Origin: Magnaporthiopsis rhizophila
Taxonomy: Eukaryota > Ascomycota > Sordariomycetes > Magnaporthales > Magnaporthaceae
Direction of reading: 5' to 3'
Assembly (NCBI GenBank): GCA_003049465.1
Contig: PYSS01000021.1
Coordinates: 1-64,000 of the forward strand
DNA: 64,000 nt
This document shows positions 21,367 to 33,069 of the stretch, piece by piece. The notes under the pieces were generated by a model, which saw only the letters and a program-made list of their open reading frames with translations, was not told the origin of the DNA and searched no databases. The position numbers and the translations under genes were made by a program. Position 1 is the stretch's first letter. Each line of letters begins with the position of its first letter.

Positions 21367-22268
21367 CTGATTCAAATACCGGGCAGAGAAGAAGACTAAT
21401 GTCTGCGAGAGTGAGGGCGAGGGAATCAAGGTGGAAGGATTTTCGGCATGGAGAGAGAGACGCAGACACGAATGCGAACCTAAAGCCAGGTCGCACCCGA
21501 CTTTAAAGACCCAAAGTAGCCACAAAGAGAAGTGAGCGAAAATGACCAATGATGAATTAAAGATAATTCATGAGGAGGTGCCCACTTGTGATGGTGGGAC
21601 GATGATTTTGTGTGGCTTGAGCAACTTGTTGTGGCTGAAGCCCTTGGCTGGCAGGGAGCAGAAAAGAACCCTCCCCGCCGTTTGAAGCCGTCCATTTTTA
21701 GGCGTGACATGCCGCAGATCCGGCATGGCACCCCGCTGTCGGACGAGTGGGAACTCAGGCCATTCTGAAACATGCCGGGCTCCCAGGAACACCCTTCGAT
21801 TATTTTGCCATCCGACCTGTTCGCATGGCCGATAAAAGGGAGCGACGGCTGGGCGGGATGTGACTCTACCCTTTGCTTTGCTTGGAGAGAGCCGCAACCC
21901 GGGCTGTAGATGTCTGGAAGAGGTATTGACCGAGCATGGCGTCACCGACCAGGGAGCCGGCGACGAACGGGTGGCCTGGACTGGTGGGGAAAATGACTGC
22001 GCGTGGTTCGTTCTGCTGAGAACACACACCCATGCCTATGATCTCCTCTCGCTTGCTCGGCCGGAAGACCAACGGACCGTGTGCTTAGGAGAATCCTTCA
22101 TGCTCTTCGCTCCGTTTACTCTTCCCAGTCGTTCTTCTTCAACCAGCGTAACCGCCACCTTTTTCTTCCCGCACTTTTGCGTGTGCCTGCCGTGACAAAC
22201 TGTACCATTCACATGGTTGTTGGATGAGTCTGCTACCAATTATGCCCACGAGATCAGGGCCGTTTAGG
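21367..22268. other. Divergent promoter region
   Basis: These 902 bp separate the start of the pseudouridine enzyme (-) from the start of the GPI-anchored protein (+). They must contain both promoters and leaders. No gene or distinctive repeat was found. Confidence 0.6.
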
Positions 22269-23461
22269 ATGTCGTCCATATTTTCATGCCTGGCCATCCA
22301 GGCGATACTGTTCGCCTCGCAGGCCCGCGCGCAGTCGTTCACGATAGCCGGTGGGCAAGTATACAGCCCTGGATTGGTGATTTGGAATGCGCCGCAACGT
22401 GAGCTACACAGATTTCCCTCTGAAAGCCAAATACCAGATATACCCATCTCAGACGTACCGAATGTGAATGCTAACTGATGGCACCCCTCTTCTATAGCGG
22501 GCACACCGATGGGTGGAGGTGCGTTGGGCGTATAAGCCGCACTCCTTGTGTTTTCTGCTTCATATCTCGAAGGATCAGTTTCCTGCATGAGAGACTTTGC
22601 TGAGACAGGCTCAAAAACAGAGACGCTCCATATATCGATCGATGTGACCGCAAATGGCAGGCTGGGCCTGCCGCCGTACGCCGCGGAGAGCCCGACGAAG
22701 GTGAGCGGTGGATGCACCAACAAGAAAACCGTCACGTATATACTTCTAGTCGCATTGACACAGAACCCCCTTGACTCCGCTGGCCCAATCTCCCAGATAC
22801 ACAACATCACCATGTTCCTTTACAGCAGAGAGACGGGCAGGAACTTTACGATATCCAACGGCACCGCGACCCTGAACAACAACAGCTTTGGCGACCTCGT
22901 GGCCCAGGAGCCCGGAAGCACGGTCAAGCACATCAACTGGCTCTGGCCAAACTGTCTGGTCGGCGACGGCCAGCCAAGGGACGCGAACAGCGCGCGGGGC
23001 GTCTATAACGTAAGCGCTCTCTTCTTCCTTAGAGGGCGGAGGAGAGAGAGAGACATAGCCGGGCTAACTACTTAATCATGGCGCAGATCTCCCTCCGCCA
23101 GAACTTCCAGCTCAACGGGGTTAGTCACTACACCATCTTCGACCTGCCCATCTCGGTGACCAACAGGATCGACCCGGGGTTGGACCGGCCGCCGTGCGAC
23201 GAGCTCAACAACCCGCTCTTGGACGAGGATCGGATCGACGCTCGCTCCGCCAACAGCGTCGGCGTCCTGTTTGCGCCCGGCGATGCGACCAAGGTCCGGT
23301 TCGTCGACAAGTCCAAGTCCAAGGACAAGGGCGACGGCCTAGGCCCCTCGAGGGGCCGCCCTATCAACGGGCTTGGCTCTGCCGCTAGCGGCATTGTGAG
23401 CTGGCACGCCGGGGCGGTCTGGGTGGGTGGGCTCTGCGCCGCGCTGGCGATTCTTGCCTGA
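22269..23461 (+). CDS. Secreted GPI-anchored surface protein, function unknown
   Basis: Five exons, 22269-22398, 22498-22518, 22621-22700, 22797-23009 and 23087-23461, give 272 aa. The second exon is only 21 nt. The signal peptide is MSSIFSCLAIQAILFASQARA. The mature part reads ETLHISIDVTANGRLGLPPY, then HNITMFLYSRETGRNFTI, then STVKHINWLWPNCLVGDGQP, a beta-rich segment with N-glycosylation sequons (NIT, NFT, NGT, NNS). A Gly/Ser-rich linker precedes a hydrophobic C-terminus (WVGGLCAALAILA), typical of a GPI-attachment signal. It resembles an ascomycete family of GPI-anchored cell-surface proteins without a known role. The ATG at 22269 was chosen over 22224 because it starts the signal peptide. 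Confidence 0.82.
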
Positions 23462-24017
23462 GCAAGTCTCGGCATTCTTTTTGTTTTCTATTTATCATCG
23501 ATTATCCCGTGATACCCTCGTTGCCGTGGAGGACGCCCACGAGAGACCCCAGCTGAGCTACTGGATAGCATAAAGTTTGGAGCCTCTGGTGTTTTCTGCT
23601 GTTGACATGATATCAATGCAATGTCTTTATATATCTACGTATTTACCAGCAACCGATTCAACGCTTATATGATTTTCATGACCGCAATCTGTCGCAGCCT
23701 ACACAGCGAGGTGTCGTACTGTTGTCCGCCGAGAATCCTGCGCCGGACGTCCCAACATTCCTGCTGTATAGATGATCCTGGTATTGGCGGTTCTTTGATT
23801 CAACTATGTGGCTGTAATCTTACTTTGATTTATAAATGGACGATTGGCCAAATACTGTGTACATCAAGGGCTGGTTGGGATGCTACCTATGTGGCCTTGC
23901 TTTTTTTTGTACTGAGACTTCTCAATGCGCAGCACTCGGCGATATTCCGGGCTTCGGCCATTCCGGTCAGTGTTCCATGTCTCGTAGTCACCCGTCCTCT
24001 CCCAACGGCCGAGGGTT
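23462..24017. other. Convergent 3' intergenic region
   Basis: These 556 bp lie between the 3' ends of the GPI protein gene (+) and the dehydrogenase gene (-). They are relatively AT-rich (23600-23900) and fit two 3' UTRs. No gene is seen. Confidence 0.6.
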
Positions 24018-25361
24018 TCAAGACTCGTTCGCACCGCTGGCCTCCCGAGATACAAGAACGGTGCTCTCCTCGGCGTCGGCCTGCTTCTTGTCCTTGTAGA
24101 ACCGGTCAAGATCCTTGACAACCTGCCTGCCGCTGAAGTTGTTCATGAGGTCCTTGGTCGAGGCCCGGAAACCATTCTGGACTGTTTTTGGGAGTTAACG
24201 TCAGCAGGTGTGAGCAAGTAGATTTCTTTAGGCAGAAAGCGAGGTTGCTGGTTTAAGTAATTCTGACGGCCCGCCGCGGACAGACATACACCAATGAGGC
24301 AAGCCTCGGAGCCCCGACAGTATGTTGCCGACGACCTCGGGTAACACTACATGGCCGCTCTCTCCGCTCAGGACCTGACGCACGATGGCGTCGGCCACGG
24401 ACTCGGGCTCGAGGGCGGGCACCAGGCGGGACTTTTCGGCTTGGTAGCCATCGAAAAGCGCGGTCTTGGTGTATCCTTGATTAACAAGAACGGTTCTTTT
24501 TACCATTTTTTTATTACGGTTAGCTCAAACCTTTGCCATATTTTCCTCACACTTTCCTTGTTCTGCCCATTTCTCTTACCGTACGCGAGGCGCGTTGTAG
24601 CGCGTTTTGAGCTCGACCGCCAGACCCTCATGGAAAGACATTGCCGCGGCCTTTGTGCTGGAGTAATCAACCATGTACGGGGACGTTATGTAGGCGGCGT
24701 AGGAGCTGACGGTGACGACCATGCCGTGGTTGCGCTTGATCATCTCGGGGAGGAACTCCTTGACTACGAGATAGTGAGCAATGGCGTTCACGTCAAACGT
24801 GAACCTGATATCGTGCTCCGTCGAGTCCAGAAGCGTCTTGCCGCGGGCCGCCCCGGCGTTGTTGATGATGATGGTCGGGTGCCCGATGCGGGCCCGGATC
24901 TCGTCCCCGACCTCGGCGATCTTGGCTGAGGAGGTGATGTCACACTTGAAGTAGTGGACGTTTGGCGGGGCGCTGAAGCTGAGGGGGATGATGTCGAGGA
25001 CGGCGACATTTATACCCCGCTCGGCTAGCAGCTTGACGACGTGACCACCGATGCCGCCGGCGCCGCCGGTGACGACGACGACTTCCTTGGACCACACATA
25101 TGAATCCAAAGTCCAATTGTTCAGGGCGCGGCGAGAAATCCATCTGTTGATGTGATATGCCAGCCCGGCATACAGCAGCTTCTGGATGCGGCCGAGGGCA
25201 ATGGGGTTCAGGGCGGCCGTGGCGGCGCCACGCTTGGTGAATCGCGCGGCGGCGAGGATTGGAAGGATAAAGAAGGGGTTAAGGGCGGCCTTTGTCACGG
25301 CCCTCATAACCGGATCGGCACCTAGGCCCTCCCTCGGAAGCCAGCCGTTGTGGAGAGGCAT
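24018..25361 (-). CDS. Membrane-associated short-chain dehydrogenase/reductase
   Basis: Three exons, 24580-25361, 24290-24495 and 24018-24181, give 383 aa. Introns are 24496-24579 (phase 2) and 24182-24289 (phase 1). The N-terminal 90 residues contain hydrophobic helices (NPFFILPILAAARF, QKLLYAGLAYHINRW) that probably anchor the enzyme in ER or lipid-droplet membrane. The Rossmann motif is VVVTGGAGGIGGH, followed by INNAGAA, the catalytic Ser in VVTVSSYAAY and Tyr/Lys in YSSTK. The layout fits the SDR16C/RDH10-17betaHSD11-like group acting on retinoid, sterol or long-chain alcohol substrates with NAD(P), but the substrate cannot be read from the sequence. Confidence 0.9.
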
Positions 25362-28300
25362 TGTGAGGACGAACGCTACAATACCAACGACAACCGTGGA
25401 TGATATGCACCGGGCCGCCCAGGTCGGGGAAATAGAAAGTTGTGCCGGATAAGTGCAATGTCGAATTTACGTCTGTCGTTTATGGGCTGATTTGGTAGGA
25501 GAGCACCTGTCTACCAGGTAGACAGGGCAAAGGTCAAGGCGATAACCGACGTAAGAAAGAGGTCGGGGCATGTAATTTGGAAGCCCTCAACGTTTCACTG
25601 ATATGTGGTGGGAGGGACGGGAGCGGCGGTGGCATTTATGCACGGGCAATCAGGAATTGGACCACTGATTTTCCTTGTCTCTTTCGCTCTTTCATTCTCT
25701 CTTTCTTTAAGTAGTAACTGTTCTGGATCATATAACACGCCAAGCGAGCTATACAGCTCCCAGCCGCGAGGAGTACTCCCGAAAGAGAAAGCCCTACGAC
25801 CCACCATCATCAAAAAGCGCCAACGATGTTGCGTCTTACTCTCTCAGGCCAAGCCCAAGAGTTGGAACCCGACCTCTTTCTCCGCATCCGTGTGGCTTTT
25901 TTGTTAGCGTGCGGCGCTTGATTTACGCGGAGCCGAGGTCCAACAACTGCGGGGAAACTAGGGTGCTCCACTTCTCTTTTCCACACGTGCTTCAGATCAG
26001 GCCTGTCCGCGAATGGCATCTTTGATGTGACACGAAACATACAAACAGCAGAAGTGTCACCACGTCCACTCTTGCTAAGTTCCTGCTGCCGCGCTTGGCT
26101 ACACCCAGGAATCCGGAAACACCGCGCGCGTTGTCAGGGCTCAGTGACCCGCCTGACCCGTCTGAGGCACGACGGCTTGGCACGGATGGGGCCAACGCCC
26201 ATCCCCCAGGCCGGACGTCGACTCGAGCTCGGGGACGGGCAGTCGGAAGGACCAGTCGGCGCGGCCGCCGTTGGAAACCCCACGCCGATCTCGTTGTCAG
26301 AGGCCCGATTGGGGCGGACGTCGGGGTACCCGCCCGCCCGGCAATCGAGATAAATGGAGCTGTTGTTACATGTTAGGTTTATACAATCTTCACCTCTTAC
26401 CCAAATGCGACTCGGCACAACACGAGCAACCCTCTCTGCTCACCCTTTCGCATCCCGCTATTCCGCTTTGGATCGCTTGCTTTGCCTGCTCATTCGTTAC
26501 AAATCTGTGTCCATTCCTACCTACTTAAAACATCTTCTCACTGCCTAGGCAGATCCTGGCTGGCGTTGTTTCGTTTTACAGTTTGAGCAGCACGTGGTGT
26601 CTTGGCGGGATGGCTCATGGCACCCGATTCAGATGCTATTGGGTTTCGAAATCACTACTATAATCAGCGAATATGGGAGATTTGCTCCGTCTTGGTTCGC
26701 ACTGCCATAGAAGTTAGGCCGTCGTGGTCAGTGACAGCGGGCAGTTCCGATGCAACATCTAGAAGAGTTCGCCCGCTTGTTGCGATCCAAGTGGTAGCCG
26801 AAGTGTGGGGTGGCACGAAACTTAATTGTTGGTGTGATAGCGCAAGAAAAAAACGTATGTTGCTCAGGGTTATCGAAGCGAGCGGGGGATGGTGGCCTGG
26901 TAGCCAAACCTAGAGGGTTCGTACGTACAATACAAGCTTATCGCGGGGCTAAATCTGGCCATCTAGGGGCAAATTCCGGCCGAGCATTATATAATCAGCC
27001 ACAGCTAGGTTTGAGGACGGCGACCACCCGACGGCGATGTGGGTTTGAGCTGGCTGCTGTCAGTGTCTCCGGACAGGTAAGAGCGAGAAAGACATCGCTG
27101 GTATCCATGTTTTCAACGGAAAGCTGCGCGCATCCTGTCAAACCAGCCGATCGATGCGTGCTGGGTGCCACTTTGTCTCGTCCGGTCGCACACCTTCGGC
27201 ATGGAGCTTATCGGTGGACTGCAAACCGGCGTTGACCTGCGGCCAGGCCCGACGGTGCACGGTGCCATTCATCATACATACAACGGACCACACACGTGGA
27301 GGACCCTCAGGGACCGCACATGGAGGAAGCCCAAGGCCTAGAGCGCGCGGTCTCTGGGGATGCTCTCCACGGCGTGCGTGCGTGGTATCCACATCACGCC
27401 TCCCCGGTCATCTGCGGCCTCGACGGCTGATTTTGAGGGTCCGGGCTGCAATACACTACCGATTCGGGCCAGCGCTTGGCACACCAGCGGCGGGTTTTGT
27501 TGACTTGGTGTCACATCGCGGCGGGAAAAGCACTGGGGATGGCACGGGATGGGCCCCAAAACCACTGAGCTGCAGCCAAGGATGCCGTTGGGCGCCGCCG
27601 CCAGGTGGTGCCAGAGTCCCCACCGTTTCGGCCAGGCCCTGGCCCACCCCTGGGGAAATCGTCAGATGGAAGCCCAGAATCACACCACCCTGCCTTGGGA
27701 CGGCCCTTCTTTTTGCCCACTGCCAATCGATGTCGGACGTCCCGGATACGCTGCTTGGTGCTTTGTATCTTGTTGACGTTTCCTCTCTGGCCTTTTCATC
27801 TGTCTTTGTTTCCTTCCTTTTTTTTTTCTTGGTAGTGTTTTGCCCTTCTGCTTCGTCTTCTTCCTTTCAGACTCTCACCAGAATTCGTGCCCTGGCGGTT
27901 CCTGCGGGTCCGAGCAAGAAAGGTAGTTGACTCCGGCATCGATGCTGTGCGCCGCTTTCTGATCTTGGGCGCACCAATCCGCTCCAGTCCCCGAGGCTTG
28001 CAGGCGCCCCCCTCCCTCAACCCATCTAGCCAGAATCCCGCCGTAGTCACTCCGGCACGCCGCGAACGGGAACCCCCGGGAGCTTGACCCCCGGTCTCCG
28101 TTTTCGACGCTCCCCGCCAGTTGGCACTGAGACGTCAATTCGTCCAAGCCTCTTCGCACGACACCCTCCCCTTTTGCCGGAGGCCGATCGACCGCCTACG
28201 ATCAATTCAAGGCTATTATAGTGCTCGCAGCGTACCCTGCGGCAACATCGTGTTTGCGCCGTGCGACCGCCCAGAACCCGCGCCCGCCGGAACACCCGAC

Positions 28301-28427
28301 CACCTCACCACCCAAAGACCAAAGACGCATCCAGTGGACGGACGGCGTTCCACTTCCTCCGCATCGAATACCCTCCTTTTTTCCTCAAACACAACCCATA
28401 CAAATACGCCTAATGCGCGACCGCGCA
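25362..28427. other. 3-kb gene-poor intergenic region
   Basis: Between two divergent genes. The longest frame (27154-27930, +) is Gly/Pro/Arg-rich and turns into a T-rich hydrophobic stretch, with no family features, so I do not call it. Base composition is mixed, with AT-richer parts around 25600-26050 and 26350-27000. The last 600 bp are CT-rich, as expected for a long leader and promoter of the monooxygenase. Confidence 0.55.
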
Positions 28428-30657
28428 ATGGCCCCCTCGATCCTCGAGACGTCGACCGACGGGATAAGCCTCAGCCAAGACGGTTACGAGTGCTCCGATC
28501 GCCTCACCCTTCTCAGAAGCAACCCCGAGGCTCCGACAGAATGCCAGGTCTGCGTTGTTGGTGCCGGTCCTGCCGGCCTGATGCTGGCTACGAATCTCGC
28601 CCGCTTCGGCGTCAAAGTCCAGGTCATTGACGATAGGGCCGACCAGACGCCGGTAGGCAGGTAAGGCGCATCAAGAGCACCACCGTCCACCCCTCTCCCT
28701 CTCTCTCCTATGGGGAAAGACACACGCTCTCAGGGTTGAGCCTGGGCTGGCAATGGCTGACGCACAGGAAACAGAGCCGACGGACTACAGCCAAAGACCC
28801 TCGAGACCTTCCGACAGATGAGGCTAGCCGATCCTTTGCTGCAGAGGGGCGTCAAGGTCTACGACATCTCCTTCTGGCGCAGCACCCCAGACGAGCCGCT
28901 GCACCGGCTCGGTCGCGAGGTTCACTACCCGCCTGTCATCGACGTCCTGGATCCCTACATCCTGCTCGTGCACCAGGGCATGGTTGAGAGTCTGTTCATA
29001 GAAGATCTCAAGAAGCGCGGCATCGAAGTCCGCAGAAACACAGCCTTCGAATCATACAGCGCTTGCGACAACAGCGCCGGTCCCCTGCAGGTCAACTGCC
29101 GCGCAAACGTAACGCAGGACCGAAAGACCATCCTCACATCGTACCTTGTAGGATGTCAGTGTTCCCCATCTCTGTTCCTCTCCCGGTATCTGTCTGGCGA
29201 TCTCAGCTGCGCATCAACGCTGACAAAAGAATACTTGTTTGCATAGGTGATGGCGCACATTCCAAGGTGCGCAAGAGCATACCAGACGCGAGGCCTGTTG
29301 GCCTGTCTCAACCAGCGGTGTGGGGTGTGCTGGACGGCGAGCTGCAGACCAACTTCCCGGATATCTGGTCTAAAACGCTAGTGTATTCTCAAGAGCATGG
29401 CTCCATCCTCATCATCCCTCGGGAGCGCAACATGACGCGCTTCTACATTGAGCTCAAGAGCTCGCCCAAAAACGACCGGCGTGAGCTGGGGCAGGAGTTC
29501 GTGATGCAGCGTGCTCGCGAGATCATGGCCCCCTTTGAGGTGGGCTGGAAGTACATCGAGTGGTTCGGCCGCTACCAAATCGGACAGCGCGTGGCCACCC
29601 GCTTCGGCGACGCACACGGCCGGGCCTTCCTTGCTGGAGATGCCAGCCACACGCACTCACCCAAGGCGGCCCAGGGCATGAACACATCGATGCACGACTC
29701 GTGGAACCTGGCCTGGAAGTTCAACCTCGCCGTCAGGGGCTTGGCCAAGCCGGTGCTGATGGAGAGCTACGAGAACGAGAGACGCAAGATCGCGCTGGAT
29801 CTCGTCAACTTTGACTATGAGCACGCGAACCAGATCGCCGGCGGCGACGCCGTTGCGCTCGCCGAGAACTTCAAGACCAACGTCCGCTTCATTTCGGGCG
29901 TTGGGGCCGAGTATAGCGAGAACGCCCTCAACATGCACGACGAGGGCCAAAACTGGGTCATGGGCGAGGCCAAGCCAGGCTGCCTGCTGCCGCCCGCCAA
30001 GGTCACGCGCTATATCGACTCGAACCCGGTGGATGTGCAGCTCGACATCCCGATGCTGGGTCAGTTCCGCATCTACCTTTTGATGTGGGATGTACACCAA
30101 ACGCGCATCTTCCTCGACACATTTTTCGACGCCATCTCGAGGCGGGAGTCGCTGGTCAGCCAGCTGTCTGCCGCCGCCAGTGCCTCGTATGCCCAGCAAC
30201 CGAGGCTGCCATCGCCTGAAGACATCTACCTCCGACCCGAGAGATATACAGCCGTCAGCCATCTTTTCACCTTTGGTCTCATCAGTAAGTCCGCAACACG
30301 TAATACTTTTATGACGAGCGACTCTCCAACATGACTAACCACCATACAGCAACCATGCCGAAAACCGACATTGAGATATCGGACCTGCCGCTCCTGCTGC
30401 AGGACAGCAGGTGGACATTCTACCTGGACAACATCCCAGAGCAGGACACGCGAGGCTCTCTCTGCACCAACAAGTGGCTGGGCAGCCTCGGCCCCGGCGA
30501 AGTGGCCATCGTCAACGTTCGGCCAGACGGCTACGTTGGCTCCGTCGGGCGCTGGGACTCAAGTGTGGACGACTCGGGCGAGGATGCGGCCCGGTGGATG
30601 GATAAGTACTACGACAGGTTCATGAAGGTCCCCACGGCCGAGAAGAAGAAGTTTTAA
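28428..30657 (+). CDS. FAD-dependent aromatic hydroxylase (phenol 2-monooxygenase type)
   Basis: Four exons, 28428-28660, 28775-29154, 29247-30284 and 30350-30657, give 652 aa. Introns are phase 2, 1 and 1. The N-terminal FAD Rossmann motif is VVGAGPAGLML (residues 44-54), followed by TPVGRADGLQPKT across the first splice. The second FAD motif is AFLAGDASHTHSPKAAQGMN (Asp336). The last exon gives the thioredoxin-like dimerisation domain of phenol hydroxylases (SRWTFYLDN, IVNVRPDGYVG). Enzymes of this group use NADPH and O2 to hydroxylate phenol or related rings. An in-frame ATG at 28413 has a poorer context than 28428. The neighbouring MMSDH gene is convergent and need not be functionally linked. 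Confidence 0.92.
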
Positions 30658-31320
30658 GGCGTGCATCGCATGGGACGTGGGTGCCTCTTCCCCACATATT
30701 TTTGGTTCCTGTCACCCGTTTTTGCTGATGCACTGCCTCGGATTCTGCACAAAGAGAGAAGAAAGAGGCTTTTCTGACGCTGACTGGGCTCATAAACCAA
30801 AGCTGTAGCAGTACGTACACTCGCAGGTTGCTTTGTTTGCTTTGTGGCGCATGGAGTAGTTGGGTTGTGCAGGTTATTTCGCGCGGGGACATTTTTTTCT
30901 TGTTGACCTCCATAGCAGGCGGCGCAATCTTCGATCCATAGTAGTCCATGGATAGGAACGGTATAAACTGTAGTTAATCACCTCATTATCTGGACTCGGG
31001 CGCCGAAAAGGTTGGCTGGGATTTATAGCAATCATCGTATAGGCATGATATCGAGAACAGTTTACGATCATGCCTCGTCGCTGTCCTCCTTGGTGATGTA
31101 GATATCGTTCATATTGCACATGGAGCTTTTCGATCCAGCGATTTAATCGGACAGAAATACACCTGGAACAAGCAAAAGGACAATTTCCTCCCCGCAGCCA
31201 GTGCTCAAGGATTGTTCGTCCGTCCGGCCTATTTAGCAGACACCTGTTTGGAAGCAGCCTTCTAGATTCTGCATATTGCTTCGCCCTTTTCTTTTTTTCA
31301 CATCCAGAGCTTCCCCTCAC
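30658..31320. other. Convergent 3' intergenic region
   Basis: These 663 bp lie between the 3' ends of the monooxygenase (+) and methylmalonate-semialdehyde dehydrogenase (-). AT-rich sequence suits two 3' UTRs. No gene is seen. Confidence 0.6.
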
Positions 31321-33069
31321 TCAGCTTTGCGTCGGCATGGCGACGTCGGCTTTCTTGGCGATGGCGTCGGCCGACTGCCACAGGGCCGTGACGGTCTTGA
31401 GCTGGGTGTAAAAGTTGATGCCCGGCTTGCCGTAAAAGGTGCTGGCGCCGCCGCCGGCGACGCTGCGCTTGTTGCCCGTAAAGGAGAACATGGGCAGCGG
31501 CACGGGGATGGGCACGTTGATGCCGACCTGCCCGGCCTGGATGTCGCGGCGGAACGACTCGGCCGTGGGCCCAGAGCGGGTGAAGATGGCGACGCCGTTG
31601 CCGTACTCGTTGCTGTTTATGAGCTCGACCGCCTCGTCGAGCGAGGCCACCTCGAGGCACACGAGCACGGGGCCGAAGATCTCCTCGCGGTAGCAGCGCA
31701 TCTCGGGCTTCACGCCCGTGATGATGGTGGGGCCGACCCAGTTGCCGTTGGGGTACTTTGCCGGCTTGTAGCCGCGCCCGTCGAGCAGGATGGTGGCCCC
31801 TTCCTCCTCGGCGCTCGCGATCAGCGACTCGATCCGGGCCTTGCTCTGCGGCGTGATGACGGGCCCCAGGTCCGCGCCGGGCTCGAAGCCGCCGTTGACG
31901 CTAAGCCCCCTCGCCAGCTCGGCCAGCTCGGGGAGCCACTCCCTGGTCTCGCCCACCATGACGAGGGTGCTGAGCGCCATGCAGCGCTGGCCCGCGGCGC
32001 CAAAGGCGGCGCCCGTCACGGCGTTGAGGAACTGGTTCTTGTTGCAGTCGGGCAGCACGGCCGCGTGGTTCTTGGCGCCGAGGTTGGCCTGCACGCGCTT
32101 GCCGTTGGCGCTGCCGCGCGTGTAGATGTACTCGCCGGCCTTGTTGCCGCCGACGAACGAGATGGCCTTGATGGCGGGCGCGTCCAGGATGAAATCGACG
32201 GTGCGGTGGGCGCCGTGGACGACGTTGACGACGCCGTCGGGGAACCCGGCCTTTTGGCACAGCTCGGCCAGGATCATGGCGGCGCCCGGGTCGCGCTCCG
32301 ACGGCTTGAGGATCAGTGTGTTGCCCGTGATGGTGGCGATGGGGATGCACCACAGCGGGATCATGGCGGGGAAGTTGAAGGGGCAGATGGCGGCCACCAC
32401 GCCGAGCGGCTCGCGGTACGTGCGCGTCTCCATGTCCTTGGCCACCTCGAGTAGCTCACCCTTGAGCAGCTCCGGGGCCCCGCAGGCGGCCTCGGCTACC
32501 TGCAGCCCGCGCAGAACATCGCCCTTGGCGTCGGCAAACGTCTTGCCCTGCTCGAGCGTGATGCCGGCCGCGAGCCGGTCCCAGTTCTCCCGGATCAGGC
32601 CGACGAACTTGAACATGATCTGCTGCCGCGCCAGGACCGAGGTGGCGCGCCAGGCCGGGAACGCCCGCTCGGCCGAGGCCACGGCGGCCTTCAGCTCGGC
32701 GTCCGTCATCTGCGGCACCCGTGTCACCAGGTTGTTGGTCGCCGGATCGTGCAGGTCGATGAAGGCGGTGGCCTTGGAGGCGACAAACTTGTTGTCGATG
32801 AAGTAGGGCGTGTCGGTCACGTCCGAGATCTTGTCGTGCGTGGTAGGGTAGCTCGTAGCCGTCGAGGCCATAGCCGCAGACGCCGGACCGAGGTGCTGCG
32901 CCGTTGCGTGCAGCCTCCTCGCCGCCGTGCTCGACCGGGACGACGCCATCGCTGCTGATGTCGGCCGCCCAGCTCTGGAAAGGGCAAGCAGCGAGAACGG
33001 TGCTGCTGATGCTGCCTGCGGTGCGCGGGAGGTGTTGGCGGCCAGGCTCCGTGATACCGCTCGACGCAT
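31321..33069 (-). CDS. Methylmalonate-semialdehyde dehydrogenase, mitochondrial (ALDH6 family)
   Basis: A single exon of 582 aa. The first 55-70 residues form an Arg/Ser/Ala-rich mitochondrial leader (MRRAVSRSLAANTSRA, later ARRLHATAQHLG). The catalytic part begins at TPYFIDNKFVAS. It carries FNFPAMIPLWC, ILKPSERDPGAA, the catalytic Cys363 in GAAGQRCMALST, and the C-terminal GGGASTFYGKPGINFYTQLKT that distinguishes ALDH6 from other aldehyde dehydrogenases. The enzyme converts methylmalonate semialdehyde to propionyl-CoA and malonate semialdehyde to acetyl-CoA, with CoA and NAD, in valine and pyrimidine catabolism. Its length exceeds the usual 530-540 aa only in the leader; Met41 or Met67 could be alternative starts. 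Confidence 0.95.
   Translation of the reverse strand: MRRAVSRSLAANTSRAPQAASAAPFSLLALSRAGRPTSAAMASSRSSTAARRLHATAQHLGPASAAMASTATSYPTTHDKISDVTDTPYFIDNKFVASKATAFIDLHDPATNNLVTRVPQMTDAELKAAVASAERAFPAWRATSVLARQQIMFKFVGLIRENWDRLAAGITLEQGKTFADAKGDVLRGLQVAEAACGAPELLKGELLEVAKDMETRTYREPLGVVAAICPFNFPAMIPLWCIPIATITGNTLILKPSERDPGAAMILAELCQKAGFPDGVVNVVHGAHRTVDFILDAPAIKAISFVGGNKAGEYIYTRGSANGKRVQANLGAKNHAAVLPDCNKNQFLNAVTGAAFGAAGQRCMALSTLVMVGETREWLPELAELARGLSVNGGFEPGADLGPVITPQSKARIESLIASAEEEGATILLDGRGYKPAKYPNGNWVGPTIITGVKPEMRCYREEIFGPVLVCLEVASLDEAVELINSNEYGNGVAIFTRSGPTAESFRRDIQAGQVGINVPIPVPLPMFSFTGNKRSVAGGGASTFYGKPGINFYTQLKTVTALWQSADAIAKKADVAMPTQS

Noticed and set aside
27154..27930. Plus-strand frame of 258 codons in the 3-kb gap
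   Set aside because: Arg/Pro/Gly-rich, ends in a T-rich hydrophobic run, and shows no motif or plausible domain; it looks like a chance frame in GC-rich DNA.
31276..32454. 392-codon frame antisense to methylmalonate-semialdehyde dehydrogenase
   Set aside because: It mirrors the strong GC third-position bias of the real gene; the sequence is low complexity without domains.
28428..33069. Idea of a catabolic gene cluster (monooxygenase plus MMSDH)
   Set aside because: The pair is convergent with ordinary neighbours (calnexin, a dehydrogenase) and no transcription factor or transporter; MMSDH is a housekeeping enzyme of valine breakdown.
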